Counted from the stretch's first letter, positions 49,220 to 62,900 are shown. The stretch: 64,000 nt of DNA from Dermatophagoides farinae (GCF_024713945.1 NC_134686.1:2752001-2816000), one strand, 5' to 3'. The notes: generated by a model from the sequence alone, not told the origin. A program made the numbers and translations.

Positions 49220-49607
49220 TATATATTTATGATTGAAAGTTTTTTCGTTTCACCAGAAAAATAGTTACAAGAATATGGTATTGGATTTTCTTTTGTTTCT
49301 TATCATCGTTGATGATGACTGGTGGATTAATATTTTGATGGTGGAATTTGTTGTTAATGTTGATCAGTAAAACAATTTTGTAAATGATTAATTATCATAT
49401 TTTTTGATCATCATTTGATTTTTTTTATTTTTTTGAGTACGTCATATAAGAATGGTGCGTGTGTGTATGCGTCTTTTTTGTGTGAGTGAGTGAGTTGATT
49501 GTTCTATTAATAGTAGTGATGATGATGAAAAAAATGTTGCAATTCCGTTTTTGATTGAAGAGTGAATTTCATTTTTTCCACATTTTTATCATCATTATAA
49601 CAAAACA
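49220..49607. other. AT-rich spacer between the MITE and the direct repeat
   Basis: 388 bases of AT-rich sequence with a few TG and GAT units. No coding sequence, transposon end or regulatory motif was recognised. Confidence 0.4.
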
Positions 49608-49742
49608 GTAACACAAATAAATTCACACAAATAACAGTTTTTTTAATAATAATAATATTTTTACAAACTCATTCAAATTTATAATGCTTTTAACAATTAA
49701 TTAATAATTGAATTAATTGTAATATTTGACTTAATACAAAAG
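49608..49742. repeat. Direct repeat, copy 1
   Basis: About 135 bp, nearly the same as 50147-50284. The core around TTATAATGCTTTTAACAATT and the run AATAATTGAATTAATTGTAATAT are shared with few changes. It flanks the topoisomerase II fragment on its left side. Confidence 0.85.
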
Positions 49743-49758
49743 AAAATTTTTAAAAAAA

Positions 49759-50150
49759 ATGTCATTTCCGACATCGTTTTATAATTCTGGATTTTTACCA
49801 TCATCGAATGTTGAGGAAAACATTGATGAACGTGGTAATGTAAATCAAGGTGAGATTAATGATGATTATAATTATAATAAAAAACTTTGTCAATAATGAT
49901 ATCTAATATACTAATATACTAATATTTTATTTTTAAAATTGTCCCCTAGAACTAGTCAGGAACCGACAATTCAATGGATTGCACATTGATTTTGTCCGAA
50001 GGAGATTCCGCATCGTATTTTATTAATGCGGAACTTGATGTTATAGACAGAAATAAATTCGGCGTATTTCCTTTGTCCGGAAAAATAATGAATGTACGTC
50101 AAGCAACAAACAAACAGATCAAGGAAAGCTGTTGTATGATGATATTGTAA
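49759..50150 (+). pseudogene. Topoisomerase II TOPRIM fragment joined to an unrelated short exon
   Basis: An ATG frame (MSFPTSFYNSGFLPSS) runs 49759-49839. A donor at 49840 and an acceptor at 49955 join it in phase to 49956-50150, giving a possible 91-residue product. The second part is clearly eukaryotic DNA topoisomerase II: MDCTLILSEGDSAS (TOPRIM EGDSA motif), then VIDRNKFGVFPLSGKIMNVR and KQIKES, followed by a stop. Intact enzymes are over 1,400 residues, so this is only about 50 residues of the core. The usual AKxLA after EGDS is altered to ASYFI. It is probably a captured or duplicated gene scrap rather than an active enzyme. Whether the chimera is transcribed is unknown. The stop codon lies at the very start of the second direct repeat. 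Confidence 0.7.
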
Positions 50151-50284
50151 CACAAATAATCACAGACAATATAATACTTTTTAATAATAATTATTTTTTA
50201 CAAATTCATTCTAATTTATAATGCTTTTAACAATTATTTAATAATTGAATTAATTGTAATATATTTGACTTATTACAACAAAAG
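50147..50284. repeat. Direct repeat, copy 2
   Basis: Second copy of the ~135-bp sequence at 49608-49742, in the same orientation, with small indels. The pair encloses about 400 bp carrying the topoisomerase fragment. This could be a tandem duplication, or the ends of an unknown LTR-like or composite element. Confidence 0.85.
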
Positions 50285-53200
50285 CTCCATCATCAAGAAT
50301 TTGTGATATTGTTCTTATCAAAAGTTCATATCTTCAATATATATATTTAACACATAAAAATGAATAAAGAATTTATTAAATGATTTTCATATTGATATTA
50401 ATGTAATGAAACCACACAATTTTACACTGGACTTTGAAAAATGAGTTTATGACTCACGGCCAAGTTTCTTCCATGCTGGATTTTTCTCCTACTTGTTGGT
50501 TTTCTTTTCCTTGCCAAAAAGGAAGTCGATTTTGTCCGATGTTCTTTCTAGGACATCACATATCTACTAGTCTATATATATATATGTCATATATAATACT
50601 TCTCAGTACTATATAAAGGTGCAGTTATGACGGGGCGTGTTGTGGTCAAACGGAAGTCTAAATATATCTTAACGTTTTCATTTTTTCTTGTGTGGAATAG
50701 TCTTTTTTGAATTCTAAACCAATAACTTTCATTAAATTCTTGATGATGGTGCTTTCCTTGATCTGTTCAGCGTCGCTTTTAGTGAAAAAAGTTTTCAACA
50801 AATAAGTTTTGTTAATAATATTGCTACAACGAAAAAATAATAATAATGGAAAATTAACACGTGTATTTAAATGAGATGAAAAATACAGACAAAATTTAGA
50901 AAAGACAAAAGTTTAAATGACACAGAGCCAATGACTAAAATAAAACATGCGCATCGTAGTTTAACACAACAAGGGTAACTAAAGTTAAAAAATTGAAAAA
51001 AAAACGTGTGGCGTGTGTTATGGTCACCATTCATAAATGAAGTAAAATCTTTTGATTAAAATTCCTCGACATTAGATGGCAGCAACGTCGGCATCAAATA
51101 TAAAATTGATTCGAATTGTTGCAATCATTATATCCATTCCATTTTAATTTTAATTCCGTCATAGCGATCCAAAAACTATTTCAGGTTAATGAGTCAATTG
51201 TATGCCATCCTGGCGTTTACACATAATAATGATGATGATGATGGTGATGATTACATCATTCATTGTCAAACAAAAACAATAGTCGAAATTAATTGATGAT
51301 GGGATTTTTTTTTTTTTTTGATGTTGGCCATATTTGGATCAACTACCATCATTCAGTATCATGACATATGTATCATCATCATTCATCAGTACGATGAATG
51401 GAACAACATTTTGTTCACAGATATATTATATTTACGAATCCAAAAAATCATCTATCGGATGCGTCTGACCTCAAAATTTATTTATATTATTATATTATTG
51501 AACGACGAATAATAATGAAAGAAAATTTTTTTTTTTTTTTTGCGACCAAAAATGAAATTTTAATTACTACGCATGTCTACAATATGAATCATCATCAACA
51601 ATTATGTTAACCACTTCGACGAATGAATGCATGAGGCAACCACGACCATCATCATCATCATCATCATCATCCAACCAGTGATTATAATCATTACACACAT
51701 TTTCATTCCATTCGTTGTTGGCCAATAGATTGTTTTATATGCGATTTTTTTTTATTTAGATTTCCATCCAAGTCCTGTTCTTTCATTAGTCTGACGGGTA
51801 TTATGTTTTTACTATTCTAAAATCGAACAACAACAACAAAAAAAAATTAGTCAACATCAACCAACATAAATACGACAGAAATATTTTGCAATTATCAACA
51901 TTTATTGAAAAACATAATTGTCAACAAATCGGTGATCGACCTACAAGTGTATAATTTGTTGATTATTTTCATCGAAATGTGATGTGATTTCTGATGATTA
52001 AAAATCTCACTTGTTGATTTATTTACATAGCCACTACAATATATCATTACGCTCCTGATAAAAGGTAAATTAAGTGATTTGTGTGTTTATCAAGTGATTG
52101 TTGTCGTATTGAAACAAAAAATCCTGATGATAATATCTTCTCATTGTCATCGATACACAAAAAAATAAACAAACAATACTATTTTCACACGTGTTGTTGT
52201 GTTCATCCAAAAAAAATCGAATCATCAACACTAATAAATATGTTTTTTTGCATAATTATTTCAACAAAACCACCATGAGCAATAGATAAGTTTCTTGCCG
52301 TTTGAATTTCCGCCCAATGAATTAATTATCAATATGAAAACAGCGACAAACCATAGGAAATAGTGAATGTGTTGAAATCATTTGATCATTGTTGTTGTTG
52401 TTGGTTGGTTTGTTGTACAAAAAGAAGTTATTTACATTCATTCAGTTTGACCAGTTGCTACCAGTTTCGATAAATGCATGAAATGCACTGTCCTATCGAT
52501 TACAATAAAACCAATCGATTGATCACACAATGATTTAAGAAGATTGATTTAACCACCACCTGTCGATAAACATGTTTTGTTGTGGAGAGAGGCGATAATC
52601 GGAATGTTGTTATCAAATATAGAATGAATTACAATACACATCAAGGTTATTTTTATTGCTTTGATTGGATAAATTTTTTTCCCATTTCTATCCAATGTTG
52701 TTGATGAACAAAAAAAAAAATTTCACTTTCACAAATATTCTTGCCACATCTGTGTTGATCATCATAACTAAAATTATACGATATCATTGGATATCATTGC
52801 ATCAAAATATGTTGCCAGAATTAGGTTATCCATTCTTCTTCATCGTATACGGCCTTCAATAATATTCGGTCATCAACAGCGGAAAATAACACAATTGGCA
52901 GACATACACATGAATTCATGAATTTTCCAGTTTTATTATGGTCTTAAATCTGTAACATTTGACCATGAAGTTTGAGATGGAAATTATTCCGAAAAAACAA
53001 CAAAGCAGTCTTTTCATCAGATGAGACAGAGAGAGAGAGAGAGATGCTTTGTGAACAAAATGATGATCCAACAGCTTTGATTATAAATTGAAATCGAACG
53101 TTTGTGTTTATTTTTAACCTTTTTTTTCTTTATTCAGAACAGTTACATTTCGATTCGGTGTTGTCTGTCAATCAATCAATTTTTCTGTTTTCATCATGAT

Positions 53201-53353
53201 CATGAATCGTTTCGTTTGTTGATTTTAATTTTATTATTAATACCATCTTTATTATTTGGTTGCCTTGAAACACGATTTGCCATTCGTTCTTGTTTATATT
53301 GTTGCCCAATTCATTTGTTCTCTCTTTTGATCTTTATCGGCCAGGAAAGAATA
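50285..53353. other. 3-kb intergenic tract without recognisable genes
   Basis: AT-rich with CAT, GA (53029-53043) and TTG repeats. The small open frames (50434-50616, 52665-52862, 53102-53353) show no conserved motif. The last few hundred bases should hold the CDC42SE promoter and 5' UTR. Confidence 0.45.
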
Positions 53354-53808
53354 ATGAGCGAATTGTGGATTCAATGTTTTACTTGTGGTATAGTTGCCAA
53401 TAATCGACCACAAACAACGGTATGTAAATTTTTTTTTCCTGTTTTCTTGTTTTTCTAATCGAAATTTTCCCCACTTTTTCTATGTCAATAACTGTATTTT
53501 GGGTCATATAGCGACGACGAATTGATCGTTCGATGATTGGAAATCCCACCAATTTCCGGCATACGGCTCATGTTGGCGGCTCTGGTGACATGTCCAATCA
53601 TGTAAGTCATCATTGTTTATCTTTTCATCTTTAAATGACATGATGATGATGGTATTAGTTTTTCTTTTGGCATTTAATTTCGAATGTTTTTTTATTTTCA
53701 TTCCAATTCTAGATTCGAACAATACAAAATCAAATGGCTTCCAAAGGTGGCTATGATTATGCAATGCCTGTCAAAGTATCGATACCAGTTGTTGATGTCA
53801 AAAATTGA
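53354..53808 (+). CDS. CDC42SE: CDC42 small effector protein (SPEC/CDC42SE)
   Basis: Exons 53354-53419, 53512-53601 and 53713-53808 give 83 residues, the usual size (79-84). The N-terminus [13 protein letters not shown] carries the paired cysteines that are palmitoylated in SPEC proteins. A basic run (RRRIDRS) leads into the CRIB motif [14 protein letters not shown], which binds GTP-loaded Cdc42. [11 protein letters not shown] and a short tail ending in VDVKN complete the family pattern. These proteins sit at the membrane and tune Cdc42 signalling to actin. One extra Gly follows the CRIB motif (HVGGSGDM). The gene converges on LEO1. Confidence 0.95.
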
Positions 53809-54349
53809 TGACATCATATATAAACATGATGTCTCATCAATCATTATCAGTGATCGATTATAATTTGTTAATTAAGAAACTTTTAATTCGTGACACATCG
53901 AAATCGAATGTGTTCGATTTCGTTTTTGCAATATATTTTTTTTGTTGTTGCTGTTGATCTCTTTACGGTTATCATCTTCTCATCATTTGACAATGTGTGT
54001 AAATTTATTTTCTTTTGACCCAAACAACCAAATGTTCCAATTTATGATTTCGTGTGTGGGAATAATAATTTATATTCATTAATTCATTCAGGATTTGGAT
54101 TTAAAATTTTTTTTTTCATTTCATTTCATTCATCAATTCACTTGTGATATACACTTATTATATTTTATGATGATTATGTGGATTTCTGTTTTAAAAATAA
54201 ACTACCCCAAAAAACTTTGAATATAGCACACATGTGTATTATACAAAAAAAAATGAAAAAAAATTTTTGTTGTTGATTTTTCAAATGACACTAAAACATA
54301 TGAAAAAGTAAAATTTTAAACAAATGGATTGACAAACCATTTCCTTGGA
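53809..54349. other. Convergent 3' spacer between CDC42SE and LEO1
   Basis: 541 bases, AT-rich. It carries the 3' UTRs of both genes. No coding sequence. Confidence 0.5.
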
Positions 54350-56128
54350 TTAATCATCATCTTCATCACTTTCGAAGACAATTTTTCGTTTTTCAGCCGA
54401 TTTTTTCTTTTCAAAAATATCCTAATAGAATGATGATTGTTGAAAATTAAAAGATTAATTGAGTAATTAGATTATCACATTACTTACCAAATCACTATCA
54501 TCGTTTTCACTTTCTTCTTCTTCATCGCTAAATTGAGTATTCGGATAATTAGGTCCACGTTTATATTGATTCTTAATTTTGGCTATGGAAATACTTTCAT
54601 CATCTTCATCATCATGATCGAGATATGGATTGGATAAGCCACGAGTGTAGGTTCGATCTTTAACTCGTTTCGTTTTATTCTCCTTTCGTATTGAAGCTTT
54701 CAATTTGACCTCTTCTTTTTTGATCATTTCCGAACGATGAGCTTCTGGATCTTTCCCAACATTGGGTAGGACACAAATCTTTTGCGTTTTCTGACTACGA
54801 TCAGCCAATGACATTGTAAGTTTTCGATGAGTGACACTTTCGGTTGAGAATGGTCGAAAGGTTAGTTTGGTTTTAAATACTGATTGTCCTTGCAACCCTG
54901 TGCCTTGCCGAATGTAAAGATGATTATTTTCTCCGGGCAACAAGTTCAATGTTTGAATATCGAATATTTCATCACCCAAATGTAATGACATACTACCATC
55001 CGACCATTGAACAACACGGGCATTACTTTCTCGGCTCTGCATTTGGCAATCATCATCGGTAACATTACGCCAACGGATCGTATTCTCAACCTTCAACTTG
55101 AGTCTCGCTCTGCCTTCATCATCATGAACTTCATCCTCATCGATTTCATCTTCATACCATTGAGGATCGTATGGATGTGTATCGATACTCAAAAAATTGG
55201 GCAACTTTACGAAATGTATACTATCGCCAAGATTGGCAGTGATTCGGGGAATTTCAACTTCGATACGAGTCTCCGGTATCGGTACATCTTGCTCTTCATC
55301 CATACTATTATTTGCTCTTTCATCATCATCGCCATGGCCAAATATTTCATTGATGTTTGTATCGATTTCAGATTGATATCGATTCTGTTCATTACCTTCG
55401 TCGTCTTCATCGTCATCTAAATTGGATTTTTCGTCCTGTTTGTTTGTGCTGACACGATCCGTTTGTTGATCATCGTCTTCATCGCTCAATTCACCGAAAA
55501 GATCTTCAGTATTCGGTTTATTTATCTTTGCATCGTCATCACCACCACTATCACCATCAGACGAAGAATCGATCACGGACTTTCTTTTTTTCGTAACTTT
55601 GTTTGTTTGTTCTTCTTCCTCTTGATCCGATTCTTCTGAACTTGAACTACGGCGTTTTCTACGACCACTGCTTTCATTTGAATGTCCATCATCATCATCA
55701 TCATCTTCTGAAACCTTATCACGTTTATTATCGATAGGCGATTTTTCATCATTATCAGAATCACTTTCACTACTTTTTTGTTCAGCCTCTGATTCATCAC
55801 GAGAACTGATGGATTTTTTATCACTTGAATAATTTTCTGCATTTGATTCGTCATCATTCGGTTCATCACTTCGATTCACTTCTTCATCATCACTTTGGCC
55901 AGAATTACTTGCCACATCTGAATCGTCATTCTGATTCGAATGATTAGATTCCTCATCTTTTTCGGAATCCGAATGATTAGCATTCAATGGTGCACCAGGT
56001 GTTTTTGGTAATCCTATTTCATCAATTAATCAGAAAGATAACAATCAACACTATCACATAACATAAGATAACATACCGATATCATCACATGAACCATCAT
56101 CACTGCTGTAATTTCTATAATCAGACAT
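54350..56128 (-). CDS. LEO1: RNA polymerase-associated protein LEO1 (Paf1 complex subunit)
   Basis: Exons (minus) 56077-56128, 54488-56013 and 54350-54421 give 549 residues. The first half is a disordered Asp/Glu/Ser-rich region with many acidic casein-kinase-like sites and basic islands ([14 protein letters not shown]). The conserved LEO1 core follows ([84 protein letters not shown]) and then the basic-acidic tail. LEO1 pairs with PAF1 in the complex that travels with RNA polymerase II and promotes elongation and histone modification. It is a nuclear protein. The short first exon ([12 protein letters not shown]) and a 24-codon last exon complete the frame exactly. Confidence 0.96.
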
Positions 56129-56778
56129 TTTGATTTTGGTGGACAAAAATGATGATAAAAAATAAATTTTGATGTCAAAACACAACAAAAAAAAATCAAA
56201 ACATTTGAGAAGAGTTATTCATAAATAACATGTTAAAAGCTTATGCATAGTGATCAACAGAGGGCATTGCAGTAGGTTTTTTTTAAAATCAATTTATTAT
56301 TATTCACAATAAAATGAGTACACAACAGCATTATGAATTATGTCCGTATTTGGTGGTGTCGTTGGTATTTTTTTTTTTAGATTTAAAATTTTCTCCATAT
56401 AAACAGATAATAACATGGCCATTTAAATTTATAAAATCATAGTAGTGTATTTTTTTGATTGAACGACCCAAAAAAAAATTTGGCTCGTTGGTGTTTTATG
56501 TTAAGGTGTATGGCTGTTGCTATCTGATATTGATTCAAGGGGGTATAGCTATGCAGATGTTTTTTTTGTTGTTGTTGTTTTGTCGATGTTCAATTTAGAA
56601 ATAGCAAAGAAAAAAAAGAAAGAAAAAAGGAGATAATGTAGGATAGGGTGATGTGATATCTCCACAATTGGTTTTTTCGAATAAACGGTCCATTTATTAT
56701 GTGTCTCCAGGGATTATTGATGTGATTGGTTTATGGAAAAAATTGTTGACAATAACGAAACGAACCGGAAAAAATTCT
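56129..56778. other. Spacer upstream of LEO1 and downstream of PAIP1
   Basis: 650 bases that should hold the LEO1 promoter and the PAIP1 3' UTR (both genes are on the minus strand). T/A runs and a TTG repeat near 56566 are the only features. The plus-strand open frame at 56653-56913 is the shadow of PAIP1's last exon and its flanks. Confidence 0.5.
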
Positions 56779-58462
56779 TCAATTCTGTCTGGTGCTTTTG
56801 AGAAAATTTTCGAAATCCTGACAAATTTCGGCATTATTTTCATCGCCACAGTTGCCAAAATCATATCTAATTTGGTAATGAGAAGGGAATTGAAAAAAAA
56901 ACAGAAACGATAAGAATGATTGAGACATAAAGAATTTCTATGGATGAAACGTACTGATGGTTATTAATTCTATCCGAATAATGATGGCCATCACCACCGG
57001 CACCGATTATTATTCCTTGTGGATTATTTAGATATGGATTGACAATGTTTGATGTGTTGACCGTTTGTGGTTGTTGCCAATCATTTTCAACCAATGTGAG
57101 AATCTTTTTTACCATTTCTTTGATGGACGTAGACATATCACACTTGAGTGTTTCTTTTAATCTACCCAACACAATTGTAAAATCTGTTTTTCCTTTCGAA
57201 GCAAAATATGCCTGCATTTGTTGTCCACAGAGCTATTGAAATGGAACAAACATTTTTTCAATGACACATTGATCCTAAATTATGATCGATAATTACCTTC
57301 AAAACATGACATACACATTTAACATTATCATCACGTTTAATATCGGATGAGAGTATATTCATCAATAAACTTGGTAAATGTTCGGCTAGATCCGGTGCAT
57401 TACAACGTGAATATAATTCAGCTGTAAATAATGCCAAGCCACGTAGATGGACAAATGTGTTGGCCGATGTTATGTCACTAACTTTTCTCGAACATTCACG
57501 TTGATTTCTATGCATGGAATTATATAGCAATAAATTCATTAAAATTCATGATTTATATAAGAAAACAAATAACGAACCGTTTGAAAAGTAACTGTTTGAA
57601 TGATTGACCAGAACTTGCTTCGCGAAGATGTTCCATGAAATGATCGCACAAACGAACTCCATTATAACGAAAGTTCACATCAATTATCGACTATTTAATG
57701 GTGGTTACAATTATAAAACGCAAATATAAAAAAAAAGATTTATTACCTGGTCAACGATTTGATTGACGATCAATTCGAGAACACAGTCATCTTCATCAAG
57801 ATACGAGTTGAGAATTAATGTTAGTTCATTAATACCTTGATCATACATGCTGGGCTTATTCGATATATGATTGATAAAATCTTTCAAATATGAGAGTGAC
57901 ATATAATCTTCGATATAATTCTCATTCTCATGAAGGGCAGCCGTATTGGCGTTAGGGCCACCATTAGTGGCATAATTATGATTGTTGTTGTTATGGTTGT
58001 TTGAGTTGGAAATTGGTGCGTTCGATACCTGATTTATTGTACGATACGGTACACCACCATTGCCTCCTACAATCGCTGCCATCGTAGGATTAGCATTTGT
58101 TGTTCGATTCGAGCGTGGAACAAATTCTTGGGCGCTCGGATTGAGCTTCGAAAACTGCGTTTGAGGTGTTACGATTGAATTATTGGGCGAGGAATCTGTA
58201 ACGAATTGAATTAGAACAAAAAAACCAAACATTATCAATCAAAAATTGCAAATGTCATGGCAGCCAGCTAACACTGACTTGATCGTGAAGAAAGATTGTG
58301 CAAAGATATGTCCACATAATTCGATGGAAGCGAACGACTTGATGCATTCAGCTGTTGTTCATTACGTTCGTTTACATTTAACAAATTCAATCGATCGCCA
58401 AGCTCGGTGACGGAATGTGATATTGAATTATTCGTATTCGATGATAAATGATTATTTTCCAT
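56779..58462 (-). CDS. PAIP1: Poly(A)-binding protein-interacting protein 1 (PAIP1-like, MIF4G)
   Basis: Exons (minus) 58279-58462, 57747-58195, 57578-57690, 57297-57507, 56955-57232 and 56779-56866 give 440 residues in phase. A Ser/Asn-rich N-terminus contains a textbook PAM2 motif (SKLNPSAQEFVPR), which binds the MLLE domain of poly(A)-binding protein. The MIF4G-type helical-repeat domain follows: YLKDFINHISNKPSMYDQGINE, VNFRYNGVRLCDHFM, FVHLRGLALFTAELY, then KCVCHVLKLCGQ and VLGRLKETL. The acidic C-terminus (NAEICQDFENFL) matches the PAM1-like end of PAIP1. In animals PAIP1 links PABP to eIF3/eIF4A and stimulates translation. The absence of HEAT extensions separates it from eIF4G, and the single MIF4G separates it from PDCD4. 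Confidence 0.92.
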
Positions 58463-59945
58463 TCTTTTAATTTAAAAAAGTCATTGTCATTGTCATCCCA
58501 TTATAATAATAAAATTGATAATCAATAGGTCAGTGACCAATAGTAATAAATACCTTTGTTTTCTGGGATTATGATTTGAATCGATTATCTCGATTGCTAG
58601 CACATTTGTTTAATTGACAAATTCAGGCAGATTAACAAGGATCTGTTAACAGAAACGGGAAAAGAGAAAGAGAGACAGAATGTAAAACGTTTTTTTTTTC
58701 ATCAGCTGACTTTATCAACAATACTTTAAAAAAAACATCAAAAACGAAAAATCTGACTTTGTCATCAATCCAATCAAGATGATACCTGTAAGAAATGATA
58801 ACTTACCAACAATTTTCAAGTGTTCGGGATTCTTCCACGACTCTTTTATAGAACAAAACAAAAACACAGTGACAAACACACTCAAATAAACAAACAAAAA
58901 CATATACATACACAAAAACACACACAGACGAACAAAACAGACAAGCCAAATGGCAAAACTAAATGATACAAAAATTAAAAATAAAAAAAATTATTATTAT
59001 GATTCGCGAAATACATAAAACACATCTAATATGAGAGAGAGATAGAAAGACGGACGGACAGAATCGAGTCAAAAATTGTATATACAGCCACTTGAAAATT
59101 GTAAATCGACCAAGATAACAAAACAACAAGACGAGGATGAGGACCAAAGAGGAGGATGATGATTTATATGGATGGTCACAGTACAGTAGATCTTGGTGAG
59201 TGAATGTGATAAAGATTGATAGAGAGATAGAAAAAAAAACCAACAGCAAGTCTTATGTTGCTATACACATTAGACGTGTCTTTTGTGTGCGTATTTAACA
59301 ATTAACTATACAACAATAATAATAATCGACAACAACAGCGCCACTTATGAATTATAACCATCATACATAATGCTACTACTACTAACTACTTCCAACTAAT
59401 AAATCATTATTGTCATGTATGTGTAAATTAAATGTATATATATACAAAGGAAATAGGAGGAGGAGGAGTGGAACGTGTATTGTGGTCGTATATATATATA
59501 TTGAATCTATAAAAGTAGTAGTAGTAGTCATATGATTATATTGAGGGTGAGTGAAGAATAAAAAATGTTTGAATTTTTTTTTTTTGTTTTCATTCAAAAA
59601 CACTCACCCTCCGCCCATTATAATTTTAATTTTATTTTTATTGACAAATTGATTAATTTATTCAATTCAAAATTTAGGATTCTTGCACATGAAATCTTTC
59701 TCATCGATAGACAACACATAAAAATGGCATCAACATTAACAATTGAAATTGATTATGAAAAAAAATAGACATGCATAAATTTTGAATAACATCGAAATAA
59801 TTGAATATAAATGATAATGATGATGATGATGATGATGATGGAAAATAAAATCTCAAAGCTCGAGAAAAAAATGCATGGAAAAATAAAAAGTTCAGATTAA
59901 AGATGAATCATAGGAATTGCTGAATTCATTGAATGTAAAAATTGA
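58463..59945. other. Spacer between PAIP1 and SARA
   Basis: About 1.5 kb that should carry the PAIP1 leader (possibly with a 5' UTR intron) and the SARA 3' UTR. AT-rich with CAAA, CTA and GAT repeats. The minus-strand frames at 58715-58921 and 58959-59249 are hydrophobic translations of repeats without conserved motifs. Confidence 0.45.
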
Positions 59946-62900
59946 TCATTTGAGTAGAACAAAGAATAACAATTCGATGACCAATGGATCTTCAATGCCC
60001 GTTGTAGAAATGTTGCCCATTATTACCGGTATGAGTGCATTATCCAATGGTTGTGTTATTTGTGGTGGTAATGGTTTGCCACCGCTTCCAGTTTCATATC
60101 CAACCTAATCGAATATCATCAGATCAGATTTGTCAATTTTTTTTTTTTTTACATCATACCTTGTCAATGTCAAGACTAATGCGTAAGCTTATTTTAGTTA
60201 AACCATTCTCATAAAGTTGATCCAGATAATCAATCAATGCTACACAGAATGCTTGCGATACCGTTTCGGCCAATTTGTTTGCATTGATCATTTCAGATCT
60301 TCGGCCATTATCATTGATTTGAAGCAAAAACACTTCAATCCATCGGATTAGATAACGATCATTTGCATAATCCGGATTCGAGAAAATTCTGGCACTTTGT
60401 ACTCCTTCCAGATTAAGGCCATCAATTTGACTTCGAACCCTATGTGTATCGATGATTATTATTAGTTTTTTTTTCACAAATAGCACAAATTTTCCAAATC
60501 GAACCTACCCGAGATTTGTACTTAGTTCATCATTAACCCATTTAAGTTGAATCGATTCATCTGGATTAGAATTAGTATCAGTTACTTTACAACAATCGAT
60601 TCGAAAATCTTTCATATCTTTAATAGCTGAACGAAATTCTTCCATCAATGATGGTGGTATCTGAACTAGTAATCCATCTTCGACGATATTCATTTTAGCT
60701 TTTAAACCGGTACTAGATTTAAGAACACCAGAAAAAACAATAAAACTAGCACCGGTCAGTTTTTCTTGAGAACCAGGATATGAAGATAGTTCGGTACGAT
60801 ATTGACTATGTATATCATCATCGTCTTCATTTTGTAAACAAACAAAATGTGAATCAGCTCTCAAGCTAAGATTACCACCAAATGCCAATACATGTTCATT
60901 ACTGGTCGATAACACTTTGCATACTTTTTCATAACTTAATTTAGGCACAAACAATGTGACACGTTTTCGTTGTTCCACACAGATGAACAGATCTTTGACC
61001 ACCGATAGTGTATAATGAAAATTACGAAAATCCTATCAAGTTTAAATTTGACAAAAATTTTTATTTAATAAACTACATTAAATTGGCTTGTAGACATACT
61101 TACCGCTAAAACATTCATGATTGTATGACCAATCTCAAAGTAGGCAGATTTGCGATTAGCATAGCTAATCACAGGCGATGGATACACTACAATTGATTTA
61201 GCAAAAATAAATTAATCACATCTAATAATGATATAATGTTTGCATTACTTTTATATTCATAACCAAGACGTAATACCAAACGAAGAGGAAAAATTTTCGC
61301 CCATGGAATCTCCCATTTATGTATCAATATGGCTATTAGGAACGGTGGCGGTGGTAGATGGATGTTTCGTAAACATTGCATAGTTGGCCTAGTGAATATG
61401 AAACCACTGTTCTCTTTATTGTTGAACAGACCATCCGGAAAGAATATGTGCATAAGGTCCATATAGAGATTAGCTATACAGAAAATTGTCAAAGATCCAT
61501 TCGAACGTTCAATTCAATCATGAAATAACATACCAGTGGAAGCACTATCATATAATGTAGTATACATTCGGAAAACATCTCTTGGAAATTCAAGTACATC
61601 ACCATGTTCTAATGATTGTGTGGCCGTGGTTGCATTATTATGCTTTGAATTGGTCGCCGTTGTATTTTGTGATGAAGTTTGTCCATCATTGATCGTTGTT
61701 GTTGTTGTTGAACGACGTAATGATTGGCAATCAATAACACAGATAATTTCATCTTGGCCTACTGATGCCAATCCTTTGCTTGAGAATGACCAACATTCTT
61801 GGCTATTGCAACAGGTTTCTGATTGTTATGAAATGAAAAAAAATGATAATTTACCAAATTTACAAAATTAACCAGAAAATTCTTACTGGAGATGATTTTT
61901 GTGCTGATATGAAGATTTTTCGTCAATCCAAATGTAATCCAAGGCGTTTGTGGATCGCGTAAAATTTCAATTAGTTGTGAATAATTTGGCTTCGAAGGCA
62001 ATGATGGATTCGCCGATTTGAGCTCATAATAATTGATGATTGGTGGTAAACTTTGACCATGCAACGAATCAGTAACCACAACTCTGCTGAATTTGATACG
62101 TTTGGAAAAATTTTCAAATGGAACAAGAATTTTCTCAGCCAATGGTGATTTGAGCTGAAGTTGTGTTCTGGTAATCACAGGCTTTTGGCCATCCATATTG
62201 GAACTGGTATTACTATTGCTACTTGTAGCTGGTTGTTCGACTAGATCACCACCCGGACGAACACCATCAGAAAACATCACCTGTTTCACTGTTGTTGTTG
62301 TTGTTGTTGATTCGCTGTTTGATGATTCGGATGAATTATTTGATCGTCGATTATTATTACTGGAACGATGTTTCAAAACACCAATAGGAACCATTACGGT
62401 TGGTGGTGGCATATTAACAGCTTCAGAAACCTGTTCTAATGGTGATATTGTTGAACAATATTCTGATGGATTATTCGGATCCGGTGGATGATCAGGCGAA
62501 TCGTTCACCGTTGAATCATTATGATTGGAAATATCCAATTGGCGACCATTTATTCGTTCAATTTCTTCAATTTTCATTAGGATAGCATAACAAAGTTGAC
62601 AAACACGTGCCTCTTTGTAATCAAGATAAGGCAACCGGGCTTTAAAATTACAACATTGTGAACATAAAACTTTACCACAAGATCGACAATGATGTCGTCG
62701 TTTAATGAGTGTAAATCTAACATCACAGTGTAGACAATTTTGAGCATCTTCATCCGGTATCCAAAATGGTTTTACTTTGCCCAACATTTGTTCCTCTTCA
62801 GTGAGACCATTTGGCATCTCTTGACGTTCAAAATAATTGATATTCTGCACCAATCCGCCACGTGTTTCGTTTGTTCTATTTTCATTAAGGTCATTGTTAC

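Noticed and set aside
49759-50150. A viral or bacterial origin of the topoisomerase piece
   Set aside because: The motif spacing follows the eukaryotic cellular enzyme, and nothing else viral or bacterial lies nearby.
52665-52937. Possible second NRF-type gene fragment (HQNMLPELG stretch and a CATCAACAGCGGAAAATAA match to exon 5 of the NRF gene)
   Set aside because: The nucleotide match is under 20 bases, and the peptide similarity is only a few residues without the family's other motifs.
53504-53764. Minus-strand 86-residue open frame
   Set aside because: It is the antisense shadow of CDC42SE exons 2-3 and the intron between them.
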